Notes under the pieces: generated by a model
Told to the model about the DNA's origin: nothing
The model's input: the letters and a program-made list of their open reading frames with translations, nothing else
Databases searched by the model: none
Shown here: positions 1-7,403 of the stretch, in pieces
Numbering within the stretch: the stretch's first letter is position 1
How the letters are laid out: the number at the start of each line of letters is the position of its first letter
Made by a program: the position numbers and the translations under genes
Source of the DNA: Treponema sp.
GTDB taxonomy: Bacteria; Spirochaetota; Spirochaetia; Treponematales; Breznakiellaceae
Direction of reading: 5' to 3'
Assembly (NCBI GenBank): GCA_031273185.1
Contig: JAISSG010000155.1
Coordinates: 1-9,218, forward strand
DNA: 9,218 bases

Positions 1-195
<195 letters not shown>

Positions 196-201
196 TTATG
201 T

Positions 202-1140
202 CTAAAGCCGCGCTCGTGCTCTTGCATGCGCCGGGTCAGCCCTCAGCGCCAGCCGCCATTCCGCGCGGGCGCGGGTGGTGTCTCCTTGCAAAGCGTACAG
301 TTCCCCCATCTGGTAATGCGCCTCGGCGTTGCCGCCCGTCTCGTCAAGGATCGCCTGAAGCTGCAGCATCGCCCCGGCATTGTCGCCGGAGTTCCGCAAA
401 GCCTCCGCCAAAAGAAGCCTCGCCGAAAGGACCGTCCTTGAATCCAGGGAAATCTCGACGCAGCGCTGCAAATACGCCCGCGCATTATCGAACTCGCCCA
501 GCGCAATATATGAGCGGGCGATGGACAGCAGCAGCAGGCTCGAAGGCCCAAGTTCCCCCTCGGCGCCAAGGGCCTCGGCGTAAGCGGCCACGCTGCTTCG
601 GTAGTCTCCGACTGCGGCGTAGGCCATGCCCAGGTACTGGGGAATGTCGGCACCATTGAAGGACAGTTCCCTGGCCTTTTCCAGGTACTTCACCGAAAGA
701 TCGGCAAAGCTCTCGCCTTTGTAGCTGTACGCCTTTCCCAGCACGTAGTACAGCCGCCCGTCGCTCGCCGAATGCCTCAGGAGCATCGCCTTTCGCAGGG
801 ACCACACGCAGTCGTCGAAATACTGCAATGCGTCCAGGCTGTTTATCTGGGAAATGCCCAGTTGGTAGGCGGAAAACCCATGCATCGTCAGCAGGAAATA
901 GTCCATCGGGCGGAAAGCAAGGGCAGCCTGACTCCTGCCGTACACTTCGCCAAAGGAACCCGAATCCCAAAACTGCATAAGTTCCCTGCGCCCCCCCCTC
1001 GCCCCGCCCTTGAGTCTCCCGGCAAGGTGAACAGAAGCCACCGCAACCAGAGCGACGCCCACCGCCACGGCAACTGCAACCAAGAGCCGCCTCCGGCGGA
1101 CAGAAACCCTATAATCGGACCAGGTTCGCTTGCTGTACAT
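202..1140 (-). CDS. Membrane-anchored tetratricopeptide-repeat protein upstream of mreB
   Basis: A 312-residue protein of unknown specific function. A short basic N terminus (RRRR at 16-19) precedes one hydrophobic helix at about 19-40, so it is probably anchored in the inner membrane with the bulk outside the cytoplasm. The rest is helical with TPR-like units at roughly 130-160, 165-195, 203-236, 240-266 and 272-305. Recognisable TPR positions include YLGMAYAAVGDY, SIARSYIALGEF and YQMGELYALQGD. TPR arrays are scaffolds for protein-protein contact. The ATG at 1138-1140 has a purine-rich AGGGGG immediately upstream, at short spacing. The gene ends 27 bases before mreB on the same strand, so a role as an assembly factor for the cell-wall elongation complex is a reasonable inference from position only. 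No catalytic domain is seen. Confidence 0.88.
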   Translation of the reverse strand: MYSKRTWSDYRVSVRRRRLLVAVAVAVGVALVAVASVHLAGRLKGGARGGRRELMQFWDSGSFGEVYGRSQAALAFRPMDYFLLTMHGFSAYQLGISQINSLDALQYFDDCVWSLRKAMLLRHSASDGRLYYVLGKAYSYKGESFADLSVKYLEKARELSFNGADIPQYLGMAYAAVGDYRSSVAAYAEALGAEGELGPSSLLLLSIARSYIALGEFDNARAYLQRCVEISLDSRTVLSARLLLAEALRNSGDNAGAMLQLQAILDETGGNAEAHYQMGELYALQGDTTRARAEWRLALRADPAHARARARL

Positions 1141-1155
1141 TATCCCCCTATTATC

Positions 1156-1184
1156 GTAATATAGGTTTTCCGATAAAAAGTCAA
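1156..1184 (-). promoter_or_regulatory. Possible sigma-70 promoter for the TPR-mreB operon
   Basis: On the minus strand TTGACT (1179-1184) and TATTAC (1156-1161) are separated by 17 bases, in the only gap between the divergent TPR gene and nudC. It would place transcription start only about nine bases before the ATG, which is short, so the call is tentative. No matching plus-strand promoter for nudC was convincing. Confidence 0.4.
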
Positions 1185-1199
1185 TGAACGGGGTATGGT

Positions 1200-2006
1200 T
1201 TGAGCGCCGGGGCGTTTTATTTTCAGAAGGATTCGCTCTTGCTGCCGGGGGGCGCGGCGCTGCCCTCGGCAGACATGGAAATTTCCCCGGATCAGGCCGG
1301 CGATTTCCCGTTTTCGGACGTTTTCACCGTCCCCGCCATCACCGGCGGCGCCTTTGGCGGCGATATTTCCTGCGTGTACGTCCCGCCCGATGCCCCCCTG
1401 CCCCCTCGCTTGCAGGCAATCCCCGTGCGCCAGGTTCTTTCCGTTCTGCCCTGCCATGCGGCGGGGGACAGCGACCGAAGCGCCAGGATGCTGAGGGCCT
1501 TTCACGTCGCCCAGTGGCGGCGCGATTCCCGGTTCTGCGGAAGTTGCGGCGCGGCAAACACCGACGCGCCGGACGAGCTTGCCCGCCTGTGCCCCGCCTG
1601 TGGCCGCACGGAATTTCCCCGCATAGCCCCGGCGGTCATCACGCTCATCACCAACGACGAGGGGAAGGCGCTGCTTGCCCACAACAGGAAATTCGCCAAC
1701 GGCATGTACAGCCTTATCGCCGGCTTTACCGAGGCGGGGGAAAGCCTTGAGGCAACCGTCGCCCGCGAAACCCGCGAGGAGGCGGGCATCGAGGTCCGCG
1801 ACATCCGTTATGCGATCTCCCAGCCCTGGCCCTTCCCCAATTCCCTCATGCTGGGCTTCACCGCCCGTTATGCGTCAGGGATCGTCAAACCCGACGGCAT
1901 CGAGATCGAGGATGCCCGCTGGTTCGGCAAGGACGATCTGCCCAAACTCCCCGGCCCCGGCTCGGTATCCCGCCACCTCATCGACCGCTGGCTGGCGGGG
2001 CAATAA
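1200..2006 (+). CDS. nudC: NADH pyrophosphatase / RNA deNADding Nudix hydrolase
   Basis: NudC hydrolyses NADH and NAD to the mononucleotides and, in E. coli, removes NAD caps from RNA 5' ends; it is cytoplasmic and needs divalent metal. The 268-residue length fits the family. Three diagnostic parts are present in order: a zinc ribbon with Cys 113, 116, 131 and 134; a Nudix box at 175-197 (GFTEAGE...RETREEAGI) with all the metal-binding glutamates in place; and SQPWPFPNS at 207-215, the motif that separates NADH pyrophosphatases from other Nudix proteins. The N-terminal AFYFQKDSLLL matches the usual family start. The frame is open only back to 1188 and holds no ATG before residue 26, so a TTG start at 1200 is the best choice, with only a weak G-rich ribosome site. 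The gene is single, divergent from the TPR gene and convergent with hflC. Confidence 0.92.
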   Translation: MSAGAFYFQKDSLLLPGGAALPSADMEISPDQAGDFPFSDVFTVPAITGGAFGGDISCVYVPPDAPLPPRLQAIPVRQVLSVLPCHAAGDSDRSARMLRAFHVAQWRRDSRFCGSCGAANTDAPDELARLCPACGRTEFPRIAPAVITLITNDEGKALLAHNRKFANGMYSLIAGFTEAGESLEATVARETREEAGIEVRDIRYAISQPWPFPNSLMLGFTARYASGIVKPDGIEIEDARWFGKDDLPKLPGPGSVSRHLIDRWLAGQ

Positions 2007-2007
2007 C

Positions 2008-2039
2008 TTTTCTCTTTTCTCTTTTCTCTCTTCTCTTTT
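2008..2039. repeat. Heptanucleotide tandem array (TTTTCTC x4) between convergent genes
   Basis: TTTTCTC occurs at 2008-2014, 2015-2021 and 2022-2028, then TCTTCTC at 2029-2035, then TTTTA. It fills the whole gap between the nudC stop (2004-2006) and the hflC stop (2038-2040). Bases 2007-2039 are all pyrimidines on the plus strand. There is no hairpin, so this does not look like a normal bidirectional terminator. Confidence 0.9.
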
Positions 2040-3012
2040 ACCTTGGCGAGTACAAGTAACGGAAATACTCCATATCCGTCGAAAGGGTCTTCTTGAATTT
2101 CGGCAGGGTGGTTCGGTACGATTCTATTGCCCGCCAGAAATCAAAGAAGCCGCGGTTGCGGTTGTAGGCATCGGCGTATATCTGCGACGCCCTTGCGTCC
2201 GCCGTCCCCCGGATCGTTTCAGCCTGCTCGTAAGCTGCTGAAAGCAGGCGGCGCTTATCGTTGTCCAGCTTGCCCAGCCATTCCGCCTTGCTGCCCTCGC
2301 CCGCAGAGCGGTAATACTGGGCTATCTGGTTCCGCTCCCGTATCATGCGGGCGTAGACGCTCGGGGTAAGCTCGTCGGAGTAGCGTATCTGCCGCGTCAC
2401 CACGTCGATCAGCTCGATGCCGTATTCGGGAACCATGCGCCGCGAGCGGGCAAGTATCTCCTCGGCAAGCTGGCGGCGGCCCTTGGTAATGGGCTGATAG
2501 CCTGAACCTGACTGCGCCGAGGTCATAATCTCGGCATCGATGCCGTCCCCCAGGCCCGGCTCGTCGGCAGCCGAGGAACGTTCCATGATGATGTTGGAAT
2601 TCCGCACCGACTCCTGCAGGTAGTTTTCCGCCACGACGGTACGCACCTCAGAATCGATAATCTCGGCAAGCTTGGAATAGGCCGCATCGACGGTGTTAAT
2701 GGACTCGTAGAACTTTTGGGGATCCGCTATGCGCCAGCGGGCAACAACATCGACAAAGATGAACTGCCGTTCCGCCGTGGGCACAATCCTCGCCTCGCCG
2801 TCCCAGGCCATAATCCGCTTGGGATAACGAACCACGTCGTCAATGACGGGAATTTTCAGGCGCAGGCCGGCATCGGTAACGACGCTGACTATCCGCCCCA
2901 TTTGCACGATAACAGCCTGCTCTCCCTCGTTAATTACATATAACGGGCCTGCTACCAAAACGCCAACAAAAACAACAAGAACAACGACAATGGCGGTAAA
3001 CGTTTTTTTCAT
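2038..3012 (-). CDS. hflC: HflC, SPFH-domain subunit of the FtsH-associated membrane complex
   Basis: HflC and HflK assemble into a large cage at the inner membrane that surrounds the AAA protease FtsH and tunes its access to membrane substrates. The 324-residue protein has one N-terminal membrane helix (about 6-24) and then a band-7/SPFH domain from about residue 24 (YVINEGEQAVIVQMGRI). The C-terminal part carries the HflC pattern GIELIDV (about 198-204), YARMIRERNQIAQYYRSAGEG (220-240) and IRGTADARASQIYADAY (267-283), followed by the predicted coiled or helical end with FFDFWRAIESYR. The ATG at 3010-3012 overlaps the hflK stop as TAATG, which suggests translational coupling. About 35 residues (142-176) between the SPFH core and the conserved helix look poorly conserved; this region is also variable in other HflC proteins. 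The stop codon touches the pyrimidine heptamer array. Confidence 0.94.
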   Translation of the reverse strand: MKKTFTAIVVVLVVFVGVLVAGPLYVINEGEQAVIVQMGRIVSVVTDAGLRLKIPVIDDVVRYPKRIMAWDGEARIVPTAERQFIFVDVVARWRIADPQKFYESINTVDAAYSKLAEIIDSEVRTVVAENYLQESVRNSNIIMERSSAADEPGLGDGIDAEIMTSAQSGSGYQPITKGRRQLAEEILARSRRMVPEYGIELIDVVTRQIRYSDELTPSVYARMIRERNQIAQYYRSAGEGSKAEWLGKLDNDKRRLLSAAYEQAETIRGTADARASQIYADAYNRNRGFFDFWRAIESYRTTLPKFKKTLSTDMEYFRYLYSPR

Positions 3013-4001
3013 TACCGGTTCCCTCCCATGTTCATCAGCGGCAGGAAATTATCCAGGTTGCGGTCGATAAGCGTCGTGCCTTCTTCCCCCTTGAACACTT
3101 CCTCGATCATTTCATAGTACAGCCGCTGCCTCGTTACCTCCGGGGCTCGCTGGTACTCGTTCAGCACCGAGTTGAAGCGGGCAACGTCGCCCAGCGCCCT
3201 GTTCACCCGCTCGGTCGCATAGCCCTGCGCAACCTGGATCAGCCGCTCGGCCTCGCCCCTGGTCCTGGGGATCTCCTCGTTGTAGGCCTGCTGGCCCTCG
3301 TTGATAAGCCGCTCCCGGTCCTGCATCGCCTTGTTGACATCCTCAAAGGCCTGCTGCACCCCCGCCGGCGGGGTCACGTTCTGGAGCTTCACCGCAATCA
3401 CGTCGATCCCCAGGCCGTAGCCCCGGAACGTCTCGTTCATGAAGGCCGCCCCCGCCGACTCGATGGCGCTGCGCTCAGGCCCCATGATGTCCATGATTGC
3501 CCGGTCGCCCACCAGCATGTTTATCGCGGAGCGGGAAACGTCCCGGATAGTGGCGATCCGCTCGTTCACGTTAAAGGTCCACGCCCTGGGATCAACAATC
3601 CGGTACTGGATGATCCACTCCACCTCGATGATGTTGAGATCGCCGGTAAGCATGGTGGACTCGCCGGTCTGTGACGCGTAATGGCCCACCGGAAATGACA
3701 TCTGGTTTGAGTACACCGGGCTGGAGCCGCCCCGCACGGTACGGAAACCGAACTCCTGGGTCTGCACCGTCCTGACGTTCACCGTGTAGTTCCTGTCGCT
3801 GCCAAAGGGCAGCTTGAACTGCAAGCCGGGGCCCTTGGTGGCAACGTACCTGCCAAAACGGGTTATCACCGCTTCCTCGGTCTGGTCAACGATATACACG
3901 CTGGTCGCCAGCAGCGCCACAACAAAGATTCCGCCGACTACCAGGGTAATCATTTTAGAATTCAGGTACTTCCCCATCTTTGGCGGGGTAAAATGCTGCA
4001 T
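3012..4001 (-). CDS. hflK: HflK, SPFH-domain subunit of the FtsH-associated membrane complex
   Basis: Partner of HflC in the HflKC cage around FtsH. The 329-residue protein lacks the long glycine-rich cytoplasmic tail of E. coli HflK. It has a short N terminus, one membrane helix at about 17-37, then the SPFH domain beginning VYIVDQTEEAVITRFGRY. The assignment to HflK and not HflC rests on GIDVIAVKLQNVTPP (198-212), the QAFEDVNKAMQDRERLINEG helix (217-236), the EEIPRTRGEAERLIQVAQGY stretch (242-261) and the RAPEVTRQRLYYEMIEEV end (285-302), all close to the E. coli HflK pattern. The ATG at 3999-4001 has a strong GGAGG six bases upstream. It leads the two-gene hflK-hflC unit; a possible promoter lies in the AT-rich repeat just upstream. 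Confidence 0.94.
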   Translation of the reverse strand: MQHFTPPKMGKYLNSKMITLVVGGIFVVALLATSVYIVDQTEEAVITRFGRYVATKGPGLQFKLPFGSDRNYTVNVRTVQTQEFGFRTVRGGSSPVYSNQMSFPVGHYASQTGESTMLTGDLNIIEVEWIIQYRIVDPRAWTFNVNERIATIRDVSRSAINMLVGDRAIMDIMGPERSAIESAGAAFMNETFRGYGLGIDVIAVKLQNVTPPAGVQQAFEDVNKAMQDRERLINEGQQAYNEEIPRTRGEAERLIQVAQGYATERVNRALGDVARFNSVLNEYQRAPEVTRQRLYYEMIEEVFKGEEGTTLIDRNLDNFLPLMNMGGNR

Positions 4002-4021
4002 GAAAAGCCTCCTACATGAGA

Positions 4022-4063
4022 ATTAACAGATTACAATTATCAATTAACAGGTAACAAAGATCA
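4022..4063. repeat. Degenerate AT-rich heptanucleotide array (ATTAACA-like x6)
   Basis: Six consecutive seven-base units on the plus strand: ATTAACA (4022-4028), GATTACA, ATTATCA, ATTAACA (4043-4049), GGTAACA and AAGATCA (4057-4063). Nearly every unit ends in CA with a conserved A/T core, so the seven-base periodicity is clear although the units have diverged. The array lies in the gap between the lipoprotein gene and hflK. Confidence 0.75.
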
Positions 4064-4064
4064 A
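4036..4064 (-). promoter_or_regulatory. Possible sigma-70 promoter for hflK-hflC
   Basis: On the minus strand TTGATC (4059-4064) and GATAAT (4036-4041) are 17 bases apart, about 35 bases before the hflK ATG. Both boxes are made of heptamer-array sequence. An AT-rich repeat will produce such matches by chance more often than average DNA, so the call is moderate. Confidence 0.42.
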
Positions 4065-4085
4065 TACTGCTGATGAGGGTGTTTT

Positions 4086-4592
4086 TTACTTTTTTACTTC
4101 CGAATCGCCCGGGAGATCAAAAACCATACGATAGGCGGGAATATTTGGCATACCTACACCGATTTCCGCCTCCCCGGTAAAACGGTAATGCACATGCTTC
4201 ATGGCGATTACATCGTCCAGCAGGCGGCGGGGCATGTCAATAAAATTCATCTCAAAGGAAAATTCTGTCTCCGACGAGCTTTGCGCCGGCACGACAGCCA
4301 AATCTTTTTCCCTGCCGCTGCCCCAGAGCCTGCCATCGCCGTAAAGATCATAGCGGAGAGAAGAGACAGTCACTGGAAATGTGTTGGGGTTATTGATTTT
4401 CAGGGTGCACTTGAAGAGGGTGTTTATCAGGCTTGCCTGCCTAATCTCAATTGAAGTAATGGTAAATATCGGCTCCCGTATCTCAATTTTTGGCTCAACG
4501 GGCTTTTCTTCCGCCACCGCAACCTGAGGCGCTGATTTGCATCCCGCAAGCAGGGAAAAAACACAAACAAGCGCCAAACATCTAGCCATCAT
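4086..4592 (-). CDS. LEA type 2 / WHy-domain lipoprotein
   Basis: A 168-residue predicted lipoprotein. The N terminus is a short lipoprotein signal peptide ending in LLAGC, with the lipidated cysteine at residue 18, so the mature protein is membrane-anchored, most likely outside the inner membrane. From about residue 45 to 160 it shows the beta-rich LEA-2/WHy pattern: FTITSIEIRQASLINTLFKC, then KINNPNTFPVTVSSLRYDLYGDG, where the N-P-N-x-x-P-V turn is typical. In plants and bacteria this domain is linked to desiccation and stress responses; the function in bacterial lipoproteins is not established. Two adjacent ATG codons (4590-4592 and 4587-4589) are possible starts, with a weak GGGTG upstream. 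It lies between the acd operon and hflK on the same strand, and neither co-transcription nor a separate promoter is clear. Confidence 0.8.
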   Translation of the reverse strand: MMARCLALVCVFSLLAGCKSAPQVAVAEEKPVEPKIEIREPIFTITSIEIRQASLINTLFKCTLKINNPNTFPVTVSSLRYDLYGDGRLWGSGREKDLAVVPAQSSSETEFSFEMNFIDMPRRLLDDVIAMKHVHYRFTGEAEIGVGMPNIPAYRMVFDLPGDSEVKK

Positions 4593-4632
4593 ATATTAAC
4601 AGCACCCATAACACCCCCAATTTCCGATCCGC

Positions 4633-4653
4633 ACTCCCCACTCCCCATTCCCT
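4633..4653. repeat. Short heptanucleotide array (ACTCCCC x3) across the acd stop codon
   Basis: ACTCCCC at 4633-4639 and 4640-4646 followed by ATTCCCT at 4647-4653. The last unit runs into the acd stop codon (4652-4654). The unit is related to the array inside etfB, but in the opposite orientation relative to transcription: G-rich in this mRNA end, C-rich in the etfB mRNA. Confidence 0.75.
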
Positions 4654-6364
4654 AACCAATAACCGCCTCGTAATGCTTCAGCAAAGTTCCGTTCTCGCCC
4701 ATGACAAAATCCCGGCTCGCCTTGAGCCGCGAAGCCATCTTGGTGATGAAGATCGCCGCCACTTTCTGCTTGCGCTCGCTGTGGTTACCGTCACGCAGCA
4801 GAAGGTAGCTTAACACCAGATCGGTCGCCATCTCCACCAGCCGACGGGAATGATAGGTAAGAAAATCCTTGTGGCCATCGTAGGCCTTTGTGTACTCAAG
4901 CGTCTCGTCAAACCACTTGCGGGCCTCCCGTACTATGGCAAGCAAATCGGGGCTGTGCGAATAACCCGCAGCGTCGTACTCGTCGAGGATCATCTGCGCT
5001 ATGCCGGACGTTACCGGGCCGATGGCGGCGACCACCTGAAGCTGGGTGGTTCCCTCGTAGATGTTGGTGATACGGGCATCGCGGTAGTGTCGCTCGGCGT
5101 TAAATTCCTTCATGTAGCCCGTGCCGCCGTGTATCTGAATCGAATCGTAGGCAACCTTGTTCGCCATCTCGGTCGTGTACGCCTTCGCCATGGGGGTAAA
5201 CAGGTTCGCCAGCTTTGCGTATTCCTTTTTTTCTTCTATTATTTCGCCCTTGTCGTCGGGGTGCTTGTCGGAATACTCCTCCAAACATTCCTTGAGGTCA
5301 ACAAAGCGGGAGGTTTCGTATAACAGGCTCCGCCCCGCCTCGACCGCGACCCGCATCTCGGTAAGCATCTCAAACACCGGCGGCAGTTCCCGCACGGGCG
5401 CGCCAAACTGGATGCGCTTTGCTGCATAGAGGTCGGCCTCGCGGTACGCGGCCTCGGCAATGCCAACCGCCTGAGCCGCCACGCCGAGACGGGCGTTGTT
5501 CATCAGCCAGAGGGTGTACTTGGTCAGCCCCCGCTGCCGCTCGCCCAGCAGTTCCGCAGGGGCATGGTTAAACTGCAACTCGCAGGTGGGCGAGCCGTGT
5601 ATGCCCAGCTTGTGCTCCAGCCGCCGTATGATCATCTTGTCGTCGCGCTTGTAAATGAAAAACGAAAGCCCCCGCGCCCCCTTGCCCTTTTCCTCGCTGC
5701 GGGCAAGCACCAGACCAATAGTCCCGCAGCCATTAGTAATGAAACGCTTAACCCCGTTAAGATACCATTTCCCGTCCTCCCCCTGCACCGCCTTGAGGTT
5801 CACCGCCTGCAAGTCGCTGCCCGCATCCGGCTCGGTGAGGATCATCGAGGAATCCCATTCGCCAGAACAGAGTTTGGGAAGATATGCCTGTTTCTGCTCC
5901 TCCGATGCGAACTTGTTGATCGTCTCGGCAATGTCCTGCTGGAGGCCAAAATTGAGAAACGACCCGTCGGCACGGGCAAGTATCTCCGCCGCGATGCTGA
6001 GGATCGTAGTGGGCATATTGAGGCCGCCGTATTGCCGGGGTACGGCAAACCCCATCAGTTCCGCCTGTGCGAACATTTCCACGGTCTTTTGGGTCGCCGG
6101 ATTAAGCGTAACCTGATTGTTCGCCAGCGTGGGACCCGCCTCGTCAACGGCGGGGGCGTTAGGCGCCATGAACTCACCGGCAATCTCGCCGACAATCGAA
6201 AGCACCATGCGGTAGGAATCAAGGGCATCCGCCGTGTCGGTGGGGGCGTGGGCGTACCGCTTCGCCTGTTCAAAATTGTCCTCTTTCAGACCGATGACCC
6301 GATCAAGACCAAGATGCCCCAAATGAAACAGAATATCTTCATTATCGTTAAAAAAATTTTCCAT
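4652..6364 (-). CDS. Acyl-CoA dehydrogenase, long (570-residue) type
   Basis: A flavoprotein that interconverts an acyl-CoA and its 2,3-enoyl-CoA, exchanging electrons with the ETF encoded just upstream. The 570 residues exceed the usual 380 of short- and medium-chain enzymes because of an N-terminal extension of about 50 residues and a C-terminal helical domain of about 120 residues (450-570). The core is complete: LTEPDAGSDL at 176-185 (FAD/substrate signature 1), RFITNG at 207-212, QIHGGTGYMKEFNAERHYRDAR at 410-431 (signature 2), and IYEGTTQ at 435-441, where Glu437 sits at the position of the catalytic base in medium-chain and butyryl-CoA dehydrogenases. The start ATG (6362-6364) is 18 bases after the etfA stop, with GGGAGGG upstream. 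Substrate cannot be read from the sequence; crotonyl/butyryl-CoA or an aryl-acyl-CoA are both possible. Genes for thiolase, crotonase or hydroxyacyl-CoA dehydrogenase are not in the window. Confidence 0.93.
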   Translation of the reverse strand: MENFFNDNEDILFHLGHLGLDRVIGLKEDNFEQAKRYAHAPTDTADALDSYRMVLSIVGEIAGEFMAPNAPAVDEAGPTLANNQVTLNPATQKTVEMFAQAELMGFAVPRQYGGLNMPTTILSIAAEILARADGSFLNFGLQQDIAETINKFASEEQKQAYLPKLCSGEWDSSMILTEPDAGSDLQAVNLKAVQGEDGKWYLNGVKRFITNGCGTIGLVLARSEEKGKGARGLSFFIYKRDDKMIIRRLEHKLGIHGSPTCELQFNHAPAELLGERQRGLTKYTLWLMNNARLGVAAQAVGIAEAAYREADLYAAKRIQFGAPVRELPPVFEMLTEMRVAVEAGRSLLYETSRFVDLKECLEEYSDKHPDDKGEIIEEKKEYAKLANLFTPMAKAYTTEMANKVAYDSIQIHGGTGYMKEFNAERHYRDARITNIYEGTTQLQVVAAIGPVTSGIAQMILDEYDAAGYSHSPDLLAIVREARKWFDETLEYTKAYDGHKDFLTYHSRRLVEMATDLVLSYLLLRDGNHSERKQKVAAIFITKMASRLKASRDFVMGENGTLLKHYEAVIG

Positions 6365-6382
6365 AATAGTATTTGCCCTCCC

Positions 6383-7393
6383 CTACACTCGTGCCTTGTA
6401 CGCTTTGATCATACGGGGGATCACCTCGTTCAGGTCCCCCACGATGCCGTAATGGGCGATGCTGAAAATCGGCGCCTCCGGGTCGTTGTTGATGGCGATG
6501 ATCCTCGCGGAACTGTCCATGCCGGCACGATGCTGTATCGCCCCGGAGATGCCGCAGGCGATGTAGAGCTTGGGTCGAACCGTGGTGCCAGTCTGCCCCA
6601 CCTGATGCTCCTTGCCGATAAAGCCCTGATCCACTGCGGCACGGGATGCCCCCACCTCCGCGCCGAGGGTCTGTGCAAGCTCCCGAATGAGGGCGAAATT
6701 TTCCTTGCTGCCAACGCCCATGCCGCCGGATACGATGATCTGCGCCCCTTTCAGGTTGACGGTCTTTGCCTCCATCAGCCGGTCAATAATCTCGCTGGGG
6801 AAATCGTCCTTGCCGAGATCGGCGGGGACACGCACCGTTTCGGCTTTGCGGGAAGCATCCGGCTGCGCCATACGCATCACCCCTTCGCGGACGGTTGCCA
6901 TCTGGGGCTTTTTATCCGGGCTGACAATCGTGGCAATGATGTTGCCACCAAAGGCCGGCCGTATCTGGTAAAGGATGTTCTTGTACTCGTTTTCCTTTTG
7001 CGTGTGGTCGCCGATTTGAAGGTCGGTACAGTCGGCGGTCAGCCCGACTTTGAGGCATGATGCCACGCGCGGGGCAAGGTCGCGTCCCTCGGTGGTCGCC
7101 CCGTACAGGACAATCTGCGGCTTCGTCTCGGCGACCGTTTTGATCATTAGTTTGCTGTAGGGGATGGGGGCGTAGAATTTGAGGCGGGGGTCTTCGATCA
7201 GGTACACCCGGTCAACGCCAAGGCTTGCAAGCCGCGCCACTTCACCCGCCACGCTGTCGCCTAACAGGGCGGCGCTGACCTGCACCCCCAGCCGGTCGGC
7301 GAGTTCCCGTGCCTTGCAGACAAGCTCAAGGCTTACGTCCGCCGCCTTCCCGCCGTTTTGCTGTATATACACCATCACGCTATTTTCGCTCAT
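6383..7393 (-). CDS. etfA: Electron transfer flavoprotein alpha subunit
   Basis: EtfA pairs with EtfB and holds the mobile FAD that shuttles electrons to the acyl-CoA dehydrogenase. I take the ATG at 7391-7393 (336 residues, MSENSVMVYI), preceded by AAGGTG; a TTG at 7411 would extend the frame by six codons, but it overlaps the etfB end and has no advantage. The N-terminal nucleotide-fold domain includes GATTEGRDLAPRVA (about 98-111) and GLTADCTDL (117-125). RPAFGGNIIATIV (145-157) and PQMATVREGVM (163-173) follow. The C-terminal FAD domain carries the ETF-alpha signature: GQTGTTVRPKLYIACGISGA (266-285), then IQH and IIAINNDP (298-305). The upstream etfB ends ten bases before this start, so the pair is translationally close. 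The sequence is of the clostridial, bifurcation-associated style, but this is not proof of bifurcation. Confidence 0.95.
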   Translation of the reverse strand: MSENSVMVYIQQNGGKAADVSLELVCKARELADRLGVQVSAALLGDSVAGEVARLASLGVDRVYLIEDPRLKFYAPIPYSKLMIKTVAETKPQIVLYGATTEGRDLAPRVASCLKVGLTADCTDLQIGDHTQKENEYKNILYQIRPAFGGNIIATIVSPDKKPQMATVREGVMRMAQPDASRKAETVRVPADLGKDDFPSEIIDRLMEAKTVNLKGAQIIVSGGMGVGSKENFALIRELAQTLGAEVGASRAAVDQGFIGKEHQVGQTGTTVRPKLYIACGISGAIQHRAGMDSSARIIAINNDPEAPIFSIAHYGIVGDLNEVIPRMIKAYKARV

Positions 7394-7403
7394 ATTATTC
7401 ACC

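Noticed and set aside
1184..1750. Plus-strand open frame of 188 codons starting at an ATG
   Set aside because: It overlaps nudC in another frame; all Nudix, zinc and SQPWPFP motifs are in the nudC frame.
4593..4651. Promoter for the LEA lipoprotein gene
   Set aside because: Only poor matches, placed too close to the start codon to be credible.
5564..7060. Long plus-strand open frame of 498 codons
   Set aside because: It is antisense to acd and etfA, both with clear family motifs; high GC at third positions opens the opposite frame. No recognisable domain.
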